The translations under genes were made by a program, and so were the position numbers. A stretch of DNA of 64,000 nt from Actinomadura formosensis NBRC 14204 (lineage in GTDB: Bacteria > Actinomycetota > Actinomycetes > Streptosporangiales > Streptosporangiaceae): positions 21,470 through 85,469 of the forward strand of contig NZ_BCQQ01000010.1 of assembly GCF_001552155.1 (NCBI RefSeq). Direction: 5' to 3'. Of the stretch, positions 17,949 through 26,639 are shown in pieces. The notes below the pieces were generated by a model. It saw only the letters and a program-made list of their open reading frames with translations, ran no database searches and was not told the DNA's origin. Numbering within the stretch: the stretch's first letter is position 1; each line of letters opens with the position of its first letter.

Positions 17949-18338
17949 TCACTGCGGGTCGTCGTGCGGGGCGCATTCGAGAAGACAGACACCGTCCGGG
18001 TTGCGGCTCGCGGAGAGCATGCGCATTCCGGCGGCGTGGATCACACTCTCGAACTGGTGCACGGTGCGCGCCCGCCCGCCGACGAGCAGCAGGATGCGCA
18101 GGTCCTCGTCGGCCGCGGCGGCCCCGTCGGGGGCTCGCTGCTCGGCGATGACGACACGGCCGGCCGGCCCCGCCGCCTCGGCACAGCGGCGCAGGATCGC
18201 GGTGGCGTCGTCGTCGCTCCAGCCGATGAGGACGCCGCTGAGCATGTAGACGTCGCCTCCCGGCGGGAGCGGGTCGAAGAAACTCCCCGGAACCACCTCC
18301 GCACGATCCTCGACACCGGCGCCGGCCAGGGCCTGCAC
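17949..18338 (-). pseudogene. O-methyltransferase, N-terminally truncated
   Basis: The frame encodes only the C-terminal third of a class of SAM-dependent O-methyltransferases used on small aromatic metabolites. Recognisable are A-G-V-E-D-R-A-E-V-V-P-G-S-F-F-D-P-L-P-P-G-G-D, the helix with W-S-D-D-D-A, and the final V-V-I-A-E-Q and G-V-C-L-L-E-C strands. The dimerisation domain and the Gly-rich SAM motif are absent, because the frame ends near 18338 where a cyclase fragment begins in the opposite direction. It is probably non-functional; the only start available is a GTG at 18338. Confidence 0.7.
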
Positions 18339-19142
18339 GCCGCCGGATTCGGCGGGGACCCGCGGTTGCGGCCGACCATCGACTGGATCAAGTCATCGCA
18401 GCGCCGGGAGCCGCTCTTCGCGACGGGCTGCCCCGCGGGCGGCTGGGGCTGGGCGATGCCCTCGTCCTGGCCGGACGTCGACGACACCTCGCTGGCCGTG
18501 GCCACCCTGGCCCGGTTCGGCGTCCCCGCGGACGATCCGCATCTCCGCGACGGCGTGTCCTGGCTGCACGCGATGCGGAACGGCAACGGCTCCTGGGGCT
18601 GCTTCATCCGCAACGGCCGGACCATGTTCGACGCACCCTGCTCGGCGCTGACGGCGCACGCCATGCTGGCCCTGGACGCCGTCGGCGGGCGGGAGCACCG
18701 GCTGGACCGGGCGGTGCGCTGGCTGGGGCGGCGGCAACGGCCGGACGGCTCGCTGTCCTGCGTCTGGTTCCGTGACACCGTGGCGGGCACGGCTCACGTG
18801 CTGGAAGCCCTTGGGGAAATGGGGCTGAACGACCATCCGGTCGCCCTGGGCTGCGCCCGCTGGCTGCTCGATCACCAGTCGCCCGACGGCGGATGGGGCA
18901 ACGGGCACGGGGCCGCGTCGTCGGCGGAGGAGACGGCCTGGGCACTGCTCGGACTGGTCTCGGCGGGGATCACCGGCGAACCGGCCGCGGCGGCCGCACG
19001 CTGGCTGGCCGGTCACCAGCGTGAGGACGGGCTGTGGAACGGCGGCCAGGTCGGCTACTACTACAACGGGCTGACGTACTGGTGCGACGCCATGGCCAAC
19101 GGCTACGCCCTGCGGGCCTTGGCCGCCTACCAGACCCGATAG
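18338..19142 (+). pseudogene. Squalene/hopene-cyclase-like protein, N-terminally truncated
   Basis: About 268 residues match the C-terminal half of a prenyltransferase/squalene-cyclase-repeat protein. QW-type repeats are clear: G-S-W-G-C-F, Q-R-P-D-G-S-L, Q-S-P-D-G-G-W-G, and H-Q-R-E-D-G-L-W. The catalytic-type acidic motif D-V-D-D-T-S is also present. Family members are normally about twice as long. The frame stays open to 17937, but that stretch is antisense to the methyltransferase fragment and does not look like a cyclase N-terminus. Both genes therefore lost their 5' ends at one junction near 18338. Activity is unlikely. Confidence 0.65.
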
Positions 19143-19340
19143 CCGATACGAGGCACCGCCAGGGGGCGGACGGGGCGGGCGGATCCGAGCGGGACCGGAT
19201 GGGACGCGACCCGAGCGCACTGGAGCGGCCTGGGCTCACCGAATAGACTCGCTGCGTCGACATCGCATGGACGAAGACATCGATCAGCCGCAGTGCAGGA
19301 GTGACGCCGCTGATCGGGCCTGTGGAAGGATCCACACGTC

Positions 19341-19961
19341 ATGGAGCTGTGGTCGGTGGTGCGCCCGGTCCGCGCGGCGATGTTCGCCACGACCTGCACC
19401 GGGCTCGCAGCCGGCGGCCACCTGGCCGCGGGCGGGACGGTGGAACCGCTCATTCTGGTCGCCTGTTTCGTCATGATGTTCGTCCCGGCGCTGGCGCTGA
19501 CCCACCGTGAGCACTCGATCGTCACGATTCTGCCCGCCGTCGCTTCTTGCCAGGTGGTCCTGCACCTTGTGCTGTCCCGATGCTGCGTCATGCATGGGAT
19601 GAGCACAGCCCCGGACACCGTGGCAGCGCATGGCGCTCTCCCAGGTGAGATGGCCGCGCACGGCATGCCCGCCGAAGCGGATGGTTCGCCGGGTTTCAGC
19701 ATGTTGCTGATGCATGCGGTCGCGGTACTGATCACCTCATGGTGGCTCGAACGCGGTGAAGCGGCGCTGTGCGCCTTCGTCTCCTGCGTGGCCTCCTGGG
19801 CGCTGCGATCGCTGGTCTGGCTGCGGCCCGCCGCCGCGCACGGCCCCGCGCGGCCCAGGCCGGTCCTCTGGGCGCGCCACCCTCTTCCCGCCCAGGTGCT
19901 GCAGCACGTCATGGTGCGCCGGGGGCCTCCAGCGGTGACCGGCACCCTCGTCTCGGTCTGA
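19341..19961 (+). CDS. Small multi-spanning membrane protein, copy A
   Basis: A 206-residue membrane protein with about four or five hydrophobic segments. The long loop near residues 80-120 is rich in His and Met (C-C-V-M-H-G-M-S, A-A-H-G, M-A-A-H-G-M). A basic cytoplasmic tail ends in V-R-R-R-G-P-P-type residues. A related gene lies 4 kb away at 24034-24621 on the other strand, sharing length, topology, a His/Met-containing loop and the same R-R-G-P-P tail. Met/His loops suggest copper or another soft metal, and the two copies bracket a Fec-type importer and a SigC-like sigma gene. The direct function is unknown. Confidence 0.65.
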   Translation: MELWSVVRPVRAAMFATTCTGLAAGGHLAAGGTVEPLILVACFVMMFVPALALTHREHSIVTILPAVASCQVVLHLVLSRCCVMHGMSTAPDTVAAHGALPGEMAAHGMPAEADGSPGFSMLLMHAVAVLITSWWLERGEAALCAFVSCVASWALRSLVWLRPAAAHGPARPRPVLWARHPLPAQVLQHVMVRRGPPAVTGTLVSV

Positions 19962-20432
19962 CCACGGCCCGATCCTCTTGGAGCGCGCACGCCGTGCCCG
20001 TGAAGGCACGGGTACCTGTACGGCGCTCGATCATGGCCGGTATCTCGATCTCTTCGATGGTCAGGGCGCTCCGATGCCCCGATGAGGATGCATCACGCCA
20101 CCGGCCGGCCTCGCCACCCGGCCGTCCGCCGTGTCCCTTTTCCTGGAGCCGTTGATATTTCCCTTGCCTGCCCGCCGCCGTGGCGGCGCCCTCATGGGGC
20201 GGTCCTTCCGTGCCGATGAGATCGGGCGATACCCGCAGATCTGCAGCAGAGGGTCCAGGCGAGCCCGGGGTGCGGATGGAGCCGGGCGCGCAGGTGACGC
20301 CAGTGGCGGGCCGCACGCCACTTGCGCACCGGGCGGTCCCGCCGGTGATCCCCGCCGTTCCCGGCCGGTTCGCGGGGCCTCCTTCCCGGCCCCGGCATCC
20401 GGCCGTGCCGATCCCGCAAAGGAACGAACAGC
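19962..20432 (+). other. Intergenic region upstream of the ECF sigma gene
   Basis: About 470 bases without a convincing gene lie between the membrane protein and the sigma factor. Open frames here are short, Arg/Pro-rich and lack recognisable domains. The region presumably carries the sigma gene promoter. I could not identify a -35/-10 pair with confidence. Confidence 0.35.
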
Positions 20433-20993
20433 ATGAAGTCCGTCATCGACGACCAGCAGCTCACCCGGCTCGCCCTGGCCGCGCGCCAAGGGGCGCCCGC
20501 GGACGTGGAAGCGTTCACCCGAGCCGTCTACGCCCACGTACAGCGCTTCATCTCCTTTCTGGACGGCGCCCACCGGGCGGAGGACCTCACCCAGGAGACC
20601 TTCGTGCGCGTGCTGCGCAGCCTGCCCGCGTTCGCCGGGCGCTCCTCTGCCCGCACCTGGCTGCTGTCCATCGCCCGGCGGGTCGTCATCGACCAGCACC
20701 GGTCGGCCGCCCGCCGGCCGGCGATCACCGACCTCGACAACTGGCAGCGGACCGTAGAACTACGTCAGCCCGGAGTGCCTCCCGGCTGGGAGGAGGGCGT
20801 CGCGTTGACCGCCCTCCTGGCGGAGGTTCCGTGGGAACGGCGCGCTCCCTTCGTACTCACCCAGGTCTTGGGGCTGTCCTACGCCGAGACCGCCGACGCC
20901 CTGCAATGCCCGATCGGAACGGTCCGCTCCCGCGTGGCCCGGGCCCGCGCCCAGCTGGTCGGTACCATCCGCGCGGCCGAGCGGTCGGCCTGA
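20433..20993 (+). CDS. sigC: ECF RNA polymerase sigma factor, SigC-like
   Basis: A 186-residue ECF sigma factor. Region 2 contains A-E-D-L-T-Q-E-T-F-V-R-V-L followed by G-R-S-S-A-R-T-W-L-L-S-I-A-R. Region 4 contains L-T-Q-V-L-G-L-S-Y-A-E-T-A and C-P-I-G-T-V-R-S-R-V-A-R-A-R. These segments closely resemble mycobacterial SigC as I remember it. M. tuberculosis SigC has been reported to control copper acquisition genes, including the nrp isonitrile lipopeptide operon. No anti-sigma gene is adjacent, as for SigC. The start ATG follows AAAGGAAC. Its position beside an importer and an isonitrile lipopeptide cluster argues that it regulates them; that is inference. Confidence 0.85.
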   Translation: MKSVIDDQQLTRLALAARQGAPADVEAFTRAVYAHVQRFISFLDGAHRAEDLTQETFVRVLRSLPAFAGRSSARTWLLSIARRVVIDQHRSAARRPAITDLDNWQRTVELRQPGVPPGWEEGVALTALLAEVPWERRAPFVLTQVLGLSYAETADALQCPIGTVRSRVARARAQLVGTIRAAERSA

Positions 20994-21048
20994 CCGCGGT
21001 CTCCCGGGCGCATCCCTGGTCAGGGTGACATGACGCCGGGACGCTCTC

Positions 21049-21828
21049 CTATGGCCTTGGTGACTCAAATGAGGCCACGGCGATGTGGGGCCGCCCGGTG
21101 ATCGGGTGGTCACCGATGTGCGCGCGGACGCCGAAGACTTCGCCGACGAACTCGGGGGTGAGCACCTCCAGCGGCGCGCCCGCGGCCCTGACCCGTCCGG
21201 CCTGCAGCACGACCAGGTGGTCACAGTAGGCGACCGCGTGGTCCAGGTCGTGCAGCGCCGCCAGAAGGGTCAGGCCAAGTGACCGGATCAGGTCGAGCAG
21301 CCCGAGCTGCGTCCGCACGTCCAGGTGGTTGGTCGGCTCGTCCAGCACCAGAAGCGGCGCTTCCTGGGCGAGCGCGCGGGCCACCAGGACACGCTGGCGT
21401 TCGCCGCCTGACAGCGTGGAGAAGAGCCGGTCGGCCGCCCAGAGCATGTCCACGCGTTTGAGGGATTCGTCGATGACGGCGCGGTCGGCGGCGTCATCGC
21501 GGTCGAACAGGCCCTTGTGCGGGGCGCGGCCCATCGCCACGACCTCGCCGACCGAGAACTCGGCGCCCAGGTCGCCGTGCTGGGTCAGGACGGCACGGTG
21601 CCGGGCGGCCTGCTTGGCGGGCATCCGCCACAGGTCCCGCCCGTCCAGGGACACCACCCCCGTGGACGGCCGCAGTGCCCTGTAGACGGTACGGAGCAGC
21701 GTCGACTTACCGCTCCCGTTGGGGCCGACGAGCCCGACGAACTGGCCGGGTTCGGCGGTCAGGTCCACGTCGGAGATGATGGGCTTGGCGTCGATCTTGG
21801 CCGTCAGGCCCGCGATGTCCAGCCGCAT
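21049..21828 (-). CDS. Fec-type ABC importer, ATP-binding protein
   Basis: A 259-residue ATPase of the metal-chelate import family. Walker A is G-P-N-G-S-G-K-S-T, the signature is L-S-G-G-E-R-Q-R-V, and Walker B is L-L-V-L-D-E-P-T. The ATG at 21828 overlaps the permease stop (TGATG), so translation is coupled. It is last in a three-gene operon with a lipoprotein and a permease. Such systems usually import ferric siderophores, cobalamin or heme. Here the neighbouring isonitrile lipopeptide cluster makes a metal-lipopeptide complex a plausible cargo. Confidence 0.92.
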   Translation of the reverse strand: MRLDIAGLTAKIDAKPIISDVDLTAEPGQFVGLVGPNGSGKSTLLRTVYRALRPSTGVVSLDGRDLWRMPAKQAARHRAVLTQHGDLGAEFSVGEVVAMGRAPHKGLFDRDDAADRAVIDESLKRVDMLWAADRLFSTLSGGERQRVLVARALAQEAPLLVLDEPTNHLDVRTQLGLLDLIRSLGLTLLAALHDLDHAVAYCDHLVVLQAGRVRAAGAPLEVLTPEFVGEVFGVRAHIGDHPITGRPHIAVASFESPRP

Positions 21829-22889
21829 CAGGAGCCTCCCGTCGCACGCCGCCGCAGCAGCCACAGGAAGAACGGCACGCCGAGGGCGGTGGTGAAGATG
21901 CCCACCGGCAGCTCGTTCGGCCGGTCCACGGTGCGGGTGGCGATGTCCACGGCGACCAGGAACACCGCCCCGAGCAGCATCGCCACCGGCAGCACCCGCC
22001 GATGGTCGCCGCCGACGAGGAACCGCGTCGCGTGCGGCACCATCAGCCCGACGAACCCGATCCCGCCGACCACGCTCACCGCCGTCGCGGTGAGCAGCGA
22101 TCCGACCACCAGCAGCGCGATCCGCAGTGCCCGCACCGAGGTGCCGAGCCCGGCCGCCGCGTCGTCGCCGGCCATCAGGGCGTTCATGTTCCGGCCCTGC
22201 AGCAGCAGGAACGCCGTGCAGACCGCGATGACGGCGGCCGGGACGCCCACGTCCGACCATGTGGCGCCCGCGATGCTGCCCATCAGCCAGAACATCAGCC
22301 CGTGCAGTTCGGTCGGACTCACCCGGAGCTGGATGTAGCTGGTGGCGGCCGAGGCCAGATAGCCGACGGCGACCCCGGCCAGGACCAGCCGCGAGTCCAG
22401 CAGCCGGCCGCCGCGCTGCGCGAGCACGTACACCAGCAGCACGCTCAGCACCGCCGTCAGGAACGCCGCGCCCGTCACGCCGAGGCCCCCCAAGGCGGTC
22501 GCTCCGAACGCCACGGTGAGCACGGCGCCAAGGGAGGCCCCCGAGGAGATGCCGAGGATGTACGGGTCGGCGAGCGGATTGCGCACCAGCGCCTGGAGGG
22601 TCACGCCCGCCACGCTCAGCCCGGCGCCGACCACCGCCGCCACCAGCACGCGCGGTGTACGGATGTCCCACACGACCTGCTCGCGCAGCGGGTCGCCGGA
22701 AGCGGAGCCGGTGAGCCGCGCGCCGACCACGTTCCAGACCGACCCGACCGGCAGGTTCACCGAACCGATCGAGATCGCCGCCATCGAGACCACGATCAGG
22801 GCCACGACGAGGCCCGCGACGAGGAACCAGGTCATCGTGCCGGACACCATGTGCGGGCCGGGCCTTCGCAGGGTGTGACGGTCAGGCAT
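21828..22889 (-). CDS. FecCD-type ABC importer permease
   Basis: A 353-residue polytopic permease with about nine or ten hydrophobic helices. Family signatures are visible: L-V-R-N-P-L-A-D-P-Y-I-L-G-I-S-S-G-A-S near residue 110, and G-F-V-G-L-M-V-P-H near residue 270, the latter forming the ATPase-coupling loop. A single permease gene implies a homodimeric channel. It overlaps the lipoprotein gene by 8 bases upstream and the ATPase by a few bases downstream. Confidence 0.92.
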   Translation of the reverse strand: MPDRHTLRRPGPHMVSGTMTWFLVAGLVVALIVVSMAAISIGSVNLPVGSVWNVVGARLTGSASGDPLREQVVWDIRTPRVLVAAVVGAGLSVAGVTLQALVRNPLADPYILGISSGASLGAVLTVAFGATALGGLGVTGAAFLTAVLSVLLVYVLAQRGGRLLDSRLVLAGVAVGYLASAATSYIQLRVSPTELHGLMFWLMGSIAGATWSDVGVPAAVIAVCTAFLLLQGRNMNALMAGDDAAAGLGTSVRALRIALLVVGSLLTATAVSVVGGIGFVGLMVPHATRFLVGGDHRRVLPVAMLLGAVFLVAVDIATRTVDRPNELPVGIFTTALGVPFFLWLLRRRATGGS

Positions 22890-23955
22890 CCGGCTGCACC
22901 ACCCTGGCGAGCTTCTCGGCGGCGACGGCGTTCAGCGGCCCGAGGAAGACTCCCTCGGCCACCGTGGCGTAGGTCCGGGTCTTGGACGCCCGCCATTGCG
23001 GGTAGCCGGCGAACAGCCCGCGAGCCGCGGCCGCCGGGTCCTCGTTCGGCTGGAACACGCCCACCACCAGCACGTCCACCTGGGCGGCCGCGAGCTGCTC
23101 CTTGTTGATCGTGTTGACCGCGTCCGGGGATCGGCCCTCGAACGCGTTGACACCGCCGGCCGCGCGGACGACCTGGTCGGCGACCCGCCCGGTCCAGACC
23201 GCGGGCAGGCCGTTCGCGTTCATCGCGGACATGCCGGGATAGGCGATCAGCACCCTCTTCGGGGGCCGTCCCGCCGTGCGCGCCCGCACCGCGTCAAGGC
23301 GGCGCCGCAGGTCGGTGGTGACCTGCGCGGCCCTGTGCTGGACGTCGAAGATCCGGCCGAGCAGCCGCAGGAACTCGAACGACGACTCGATCGACTTCTT
23401 CTCGTAGGCGCGCTTCTCCCCGGGCGTGGCCTCCGGTTTCCCATAGGCGCAGTTCACCGGGTTGACCAGCGTATTGATCCCGGCCGCGGCCAACTGCTCG
23501 CGCGTGGCCAGTCCCTTCCTGGCGTCGAACCCGCCCGACCAGTGCGAGACCACCAGGTCGGGCTTGGCGGCCAGCACCTGCTCGGCGGGCACCTCGAAGT
23601 TCCGGTTCGGTTTCAGGCCCCCGGTGGGGAGCGCCTTGATGGCCGACGCCATCGCGGGGTCGTCGGACACCCCGTACGACTGCGCGTTGGCGAGGATGTG
23701 CCGCTGCAGGCCGAGCATGATGAAGCTTTCGACCTCACCGACCGAGGTTCCGTTGAGGATGAGCACCCGCCGCGGGGGCCTGGTGAAGGCCACCTTCTGG
23801 CCGCAGTTGTCCAAGGTGAGCGGATACGACGTCTTGCCGGGCGTGGCGTCGGCTTCGACTCGTGTCGGCCCGGCGGCGGTGGTGCCGCACCCTGTGGCCG
23901 CCAGAGCGAAGACGGCGGCGCTGACCGTGGGCAGCATGAACTCGCGATCGAACAT
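22882..23955 (-). CDS. Metal-chelate-binding lipoprotein of the ABC importer
   Basis: A 357-residue periplasmic-binding-type lipoprotein with a lipobox L-A-A-T-G-C (Cys23). The N-lobe starts with V-A-F-T-R-P-P-R-R-V-L-I-L-N, and the domain contains P-D-L-V-V-S-H-W-S-G-G and D-V-L-V-V-G-V-F, as in class III binding proteins. The sequence is diverged from ordinary ferric-siderophore binders: it carries N-P-V-N-C-A-Y-G-K and M-S-A-M-N-A-N-G-L segments, so the ligand may be unusual. It is the first gene of the importer operon, next to the divergently placed isonitrile lipopeptide locus. Confidence 0.88.
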   Translation of the reverse strand: MFDREFMLPTVSAAVFALAATGCGTTAAGPTRVEADATPGKTSYPLTLDNCGQKVAFTRPPRRVLILNGTSVGEVESFIMLGLQRHILANAQSYGVSDDPAMASAIKALPTGGLKPNRNFEVPAEQVLAAKPDLVVSHWSGGFDARKGLATREQLAAAGINTLVNPVNCAYGKPEATPGEKRAYEKKSIESSFEFLRLLGRIFDVQHRAAQVTTDLRRRLDAVRARTAGRPPKRVLIAYPGMSAMNANGLPAVWTGRVADQVVRAAGGVNAFEGRSPDAVNTINKEQLAAAQVDVLVVGVFQPNEDPAAAARGLFAGYPQWRASKTRTYATVAEGVFLGPLNAVAAEKLARVVQPDA

Positions 23956-24033
23956 GGGAGACTTCCCTGTTTCCGGTGGTGGTCAAGGAGTGCGCGAAGG
24001 CACACCGGGCCCGCCCACCGGCTCACGGTGGGA

Positions 24034-24621
24034 TCAGGCGGCGGCGTGCGGTCGCACCACCGGAGGCCCGCGGCGCCGTACGGCGCGGGCCAGCACGCTG
24101 CCCGACCGGGGCGTGACGGCGTCGGCCACCACGGGAGCCCACGGCGGCCGATGGGCCGAACCGGTCCGCAGGAGCGGCCAGCCGAACGCGATCGCGAAGA
24201 TCGCGCCGAGCAGCCACCACAGGGCCCGCTCGGCACCCGCCAGGAGCACGGCCGCCGCGACCGCCGCCAACGCGTGGGCGAGCAGCATCGCCGGGCCGAG
24301 ACTCGGCGCGGCCGCGGGCGCGGGGGCCGCGCCCATGTGGTGAGCCGTGCCGGAGGCCGTCATCGTGAAGGAGAGATGGAAGGCCGCCTGCGCCCAGCCG
24401 AGCACGATGAGGATCTTCCAGAACGAGAGCATCCGGTTCGCCAACGCGATGCTCAGGCCGCCCACGACGGCGCCTGTCAGTACCACGGCCCAGAGCGGTG
24501 GCAGGTGAGCGGGCGCCCCGCCCCCGCCCAGCGCGTGACCGGCGAGCGCGAGCGCCGTGCATGCGGCCGCGAGGAAACCGCCTCGCGCGCATTGCAGCAT
24601 CACCGCATCCGGACCGATCAC
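24034..24621 (-). CDS. Small multi-spanning membrane protein, copy B
   Basis: A 195-residue membrane protein with about five hydrophobic segments, related in length, topology and C-terminal R-R-G-P-P motif to the protein at 19341-19961. A loop near residue 100 contains M-T-A-S-G-T-A-H-H-M-G. The GTG start at 24621 has no Shine-Dalgarno; a TAGGCT box lies six bases upstream, so the mRNA may be leaderless. That upstream sequence also matches ten of eleven bases of the core of an IdeR/DmdR iron box, though the outer positions do not match. It lies just upstream of the importer operon in the same direction. Confidence 0.65.
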   Translation of the reverse strand: MIGPDAVMLQCARGGFLAAACTALALAGHALGGGGAPAHLPPLWAVVLTGAVVGGLSIALANRMLSFWKILIVLGWAQAAFHLSFTMTASGTAHHMGAAPAPAAAPSLGPAMLLAHALAAVAAAVLLAGAERALWWLLGAIFAIAFGWPLLRTGSAHRPPWAPVVADAVTPRSGSVLARAVRRRGPPVVRPHAAA

Positions 24622-24915
24622 GGGGTAAGCCTAAATGGTGGTCACCGAAGACCCTCCGGCGATACCGGCCGTTGATCACGCCGCGACCGCGATCCAACCT
24701 TCCGAATGACGAAATCGAAGATACCGTCGCACGCGCGCTTGCGATTCGTGCGTTTCCGCGGGGACAGGCGTCCGACCCGGGCCATACCAAGGTTGCCGAG
24801 ATCTGTGTGAGTGCTGTGGGTATCATTCGTTCTCGTGTGAGCAGGGCCCAGGCAAGAGATAGCGAGAGCCCCGCACCAGGCGGTGCCGTCCCATATCTTC
24901 TGAGAAGACGAACCT

Positions 24916-25866
24916 ATGAGTGAACGTATCCGCGTGTTCTCGGCGGCAAAGCCGAGCGCAGCGATTAAGGTCGGCGCTTTCGTACTGGTCTTGACGGCCG
25001 TCTTCACCTCGTCCTTCTGGACCGGCCGCACGGTCGGACCGATCGGCCGGGTCGCGGGCACCTACGACGGGGACCCGGCGCCGGCGGGTTCGGCACCCTC
25101 GATCCCCTCGGGTCTGCAGATCTCGGAAGACGGCTACACCCTCGCCCGGACGATGTCCGAGATCACCCCGGGCGAGCGGACCGATTTCCGGTTCGCGATG
25201 ATCGGACCGGACGGCCGGCCGGTGTCCCGCTACAGCCCGGTGGACGGGGCGCGGCTCCACCTCCTCGTGCTGCGCCGGGACCTGACCGGCTTCCAGCACC
25301 TGTATCCGGCCTACGCCGGCGGAGGGCAGTGGTCCGCCAAGCTCACCCTGGCCGAGGCCGGGACCTACCGGTTCCTCGTCCACGCCAGGCCCGAGGCGGC
25401 CGCGCGGCCGCTGACCCTCGGGACCGACGTCTTCGCACCGGGAACCGCCCGGGCCCACCCGTTGCCGCGACCCGAACCGGTCGCTCGCGTGGCCGGCTAC
25501 GAAGTCCGGTTGACCGGATCAATGGCCGCCGGACGGGCGCGGACGCTCACGTTCTCGATCTCCGAACACGGCCGCCCCGTCACCGGCCTGCAGCGCCATC
25601 GCGGAGGGCTGGCGGTGCTGCGCGCGGGCGACCTCGCCCTGTTGCGCACGCGGCGCGGACAGGCGCTCGGCGAGGACCGGGGCGGCACGGGCCCGGACCT
25701 CCGCTTTCGCATCGCGCCCCCCAGCCCCGGGGCTTATCGGGTCTACCTGGAGTTCCGGCACCGCGATGTGAACCGCACCGCGGAGTTCACCATCCCCGCG
25801 GAGCAGGCCGCCTCCAGCTCACCGGACGGCCCGCTCCCCGGGGAAGACGCCCCTCACGACCACTGA
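24916..25866 (+). CDS. Membrane-anchored extracytoplasmic protein of a metal-locus family
   Basis: A 316-residue protein with an N-terminal membrane anchor (about residues 15-35). Two beta-sandwich-like domains follow: about 75-160 with L-H-L-L-V-L-R-R-D-L-T-G-F-Q-H-L-Y-P, and about 195-290 ending Y-R-V-Y-L-E-F-R-H-R-D-V. The first motif is familiar from actinobacterial proteins often found near copper or heavy-metal transport genes, similar in spirit to YtkA/CopC-type domains. The tail ends in D-A-P-H-D-H. It may bind metal or a metal complex outside the membrane. It is divergent from the importer side and points toward the biosynthetic operon. Confidence 0.65.
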   Translation: MSERIRVFSAAKPSAAIKVGAFVLVLTAVFTSSFWTGRTVGPIGRVAGTYDGDPAPAGSAPSIPSGLQISEDGYTLARTMSEITPGERTDFRFAMIGPDGRPVSRYSPVDGARLHLLVLRRDLTGFQHLYPAYAGGGQWSAKLTLAEAGTYRFLVHARPEAAARPLTLGTDVFAPGTARAHPLPRPEPVARVAGYEVRLTGSMAAGRARTLTFSISEHGRPVTGLQRHRGGLAVLRAGDLALLRTRRGQALGEDRGGTGPDLRFRIAPPSPGAYRVYLEFRHRDVNRTAEFTIPAEQAASSSPDGPLPGEDAPHDH

Positions 25867-25945
25867 TCGCGGCGGTGACGGGGTGACGACGCCGCGGCCA
25901 GTCTCGTAACACGGTGACCAGTCCCGGAACGCCGAGCCTCGCGTG

Positions 25946-26410
25946 TCATCTCTGGGGCAGCGGAACCCGCAGGACCAGCCGGGTGCCGACGTCCACGCGC
26001 ACGCGGACCGCCCCAGGCGCGCTGTCCCGCCCCTCGCCGTCCGAGACGCCGCCGGTGACGAGCGCCAGCCCCCCGCTCGTGATCAGCACTCTCTCGATCT
26101 GCAGACGCCGCTGAGGGAGCGGCTGCAACGCCAGCAGCGGGCTCAGCCGGGCCAGGATCCGGGCCGCGGCCGAATGGGTCACGGCGAACAGCGAGGCAAG
26201 TCGCCGGACGGTCGCGTCCGTCCGGTAATAGCAGGCGACCAGCAGTACGCGGTCCGCCAGCGGCAGAGACCACTGCCGGCCCGGCAGGCCATCGGCGACC
26301 TCCTCGCCGGCGCCGTGTTCCAAGTCGGCCATGAGCTCGGAGAACTCATCGCCGGACAATCCGGTGAAGAGCTCGATCGCCTGAGGGTTCGCTGCGCTGA
26401 CCAGATGCAT
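25946..26410 (-). pseudogene. Transposase-like HTH fragment (DDE_Tnp_4 type), remnant
   Basis: Residues about 10-95 resemble the N-terminal helix-turn-helix of IS5/DDE_Tnp_4 transposases (L-T/S-G-L-S-G-D-E-F, R-L-A-S-L-F-A-V-T-H-S-A-A-A-R). The catalytic DDE region is missing; the last 60 residues form an unrelated beta-rich tail. It is most simply the remnant of an insertion sequence at the boundary of the biosynthetic operon, or a domesticated DNA-binding protein. No terminal inverted repeats were found by eye. Confidence 0.55.
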
Positions 26411-26544
26411 ATAAAGAGGGTCGGCCGCAGGTCACGCCTAGTTCCCGACCCGCGGGAATCCTGCCGAAGGACGTTCCCAGCAGGCACCCATCAGATTCCG
26501 GTCGGCATGCAATTCCTCGTTGCGAGACAAGCCGTTGAGGTGCC

Positions 26545-26574
26545 TTGACACCGTCTTACTGCTCCTGTTTTGAT
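26545..26574 (+). promoter_or_regulatory. Candidate promoter of the isonitrile lipopeptide operon
   Basis: A consensus TTGACA (26545-26550) is followed after 18 bases by TTTGAT (26569-26574). This places the transcript start about 60 bases before the first gene. The -10 match is moderate. Confidence 0.4.
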
Positions 26575-26639
26575 CACCTTCGTGGCATCTCATTGCCAAT
26601 CAATACGATTCATCCAGGGCCCGTTTCGGGGGTGGGTTT

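Noticed and set aside
17937..18337. In-frame N-terminal extension of the cyclase fragment
   Set aside because: Sequence does not resemble a cyclase and is antisense to the O-methyltransferase fragment.
20180..21028. A 282-codon plus-strand frame over the sigma gene
   Set aside because: Its second half is an Arg/Pro-rich frame shadow of the SigC-like gene.
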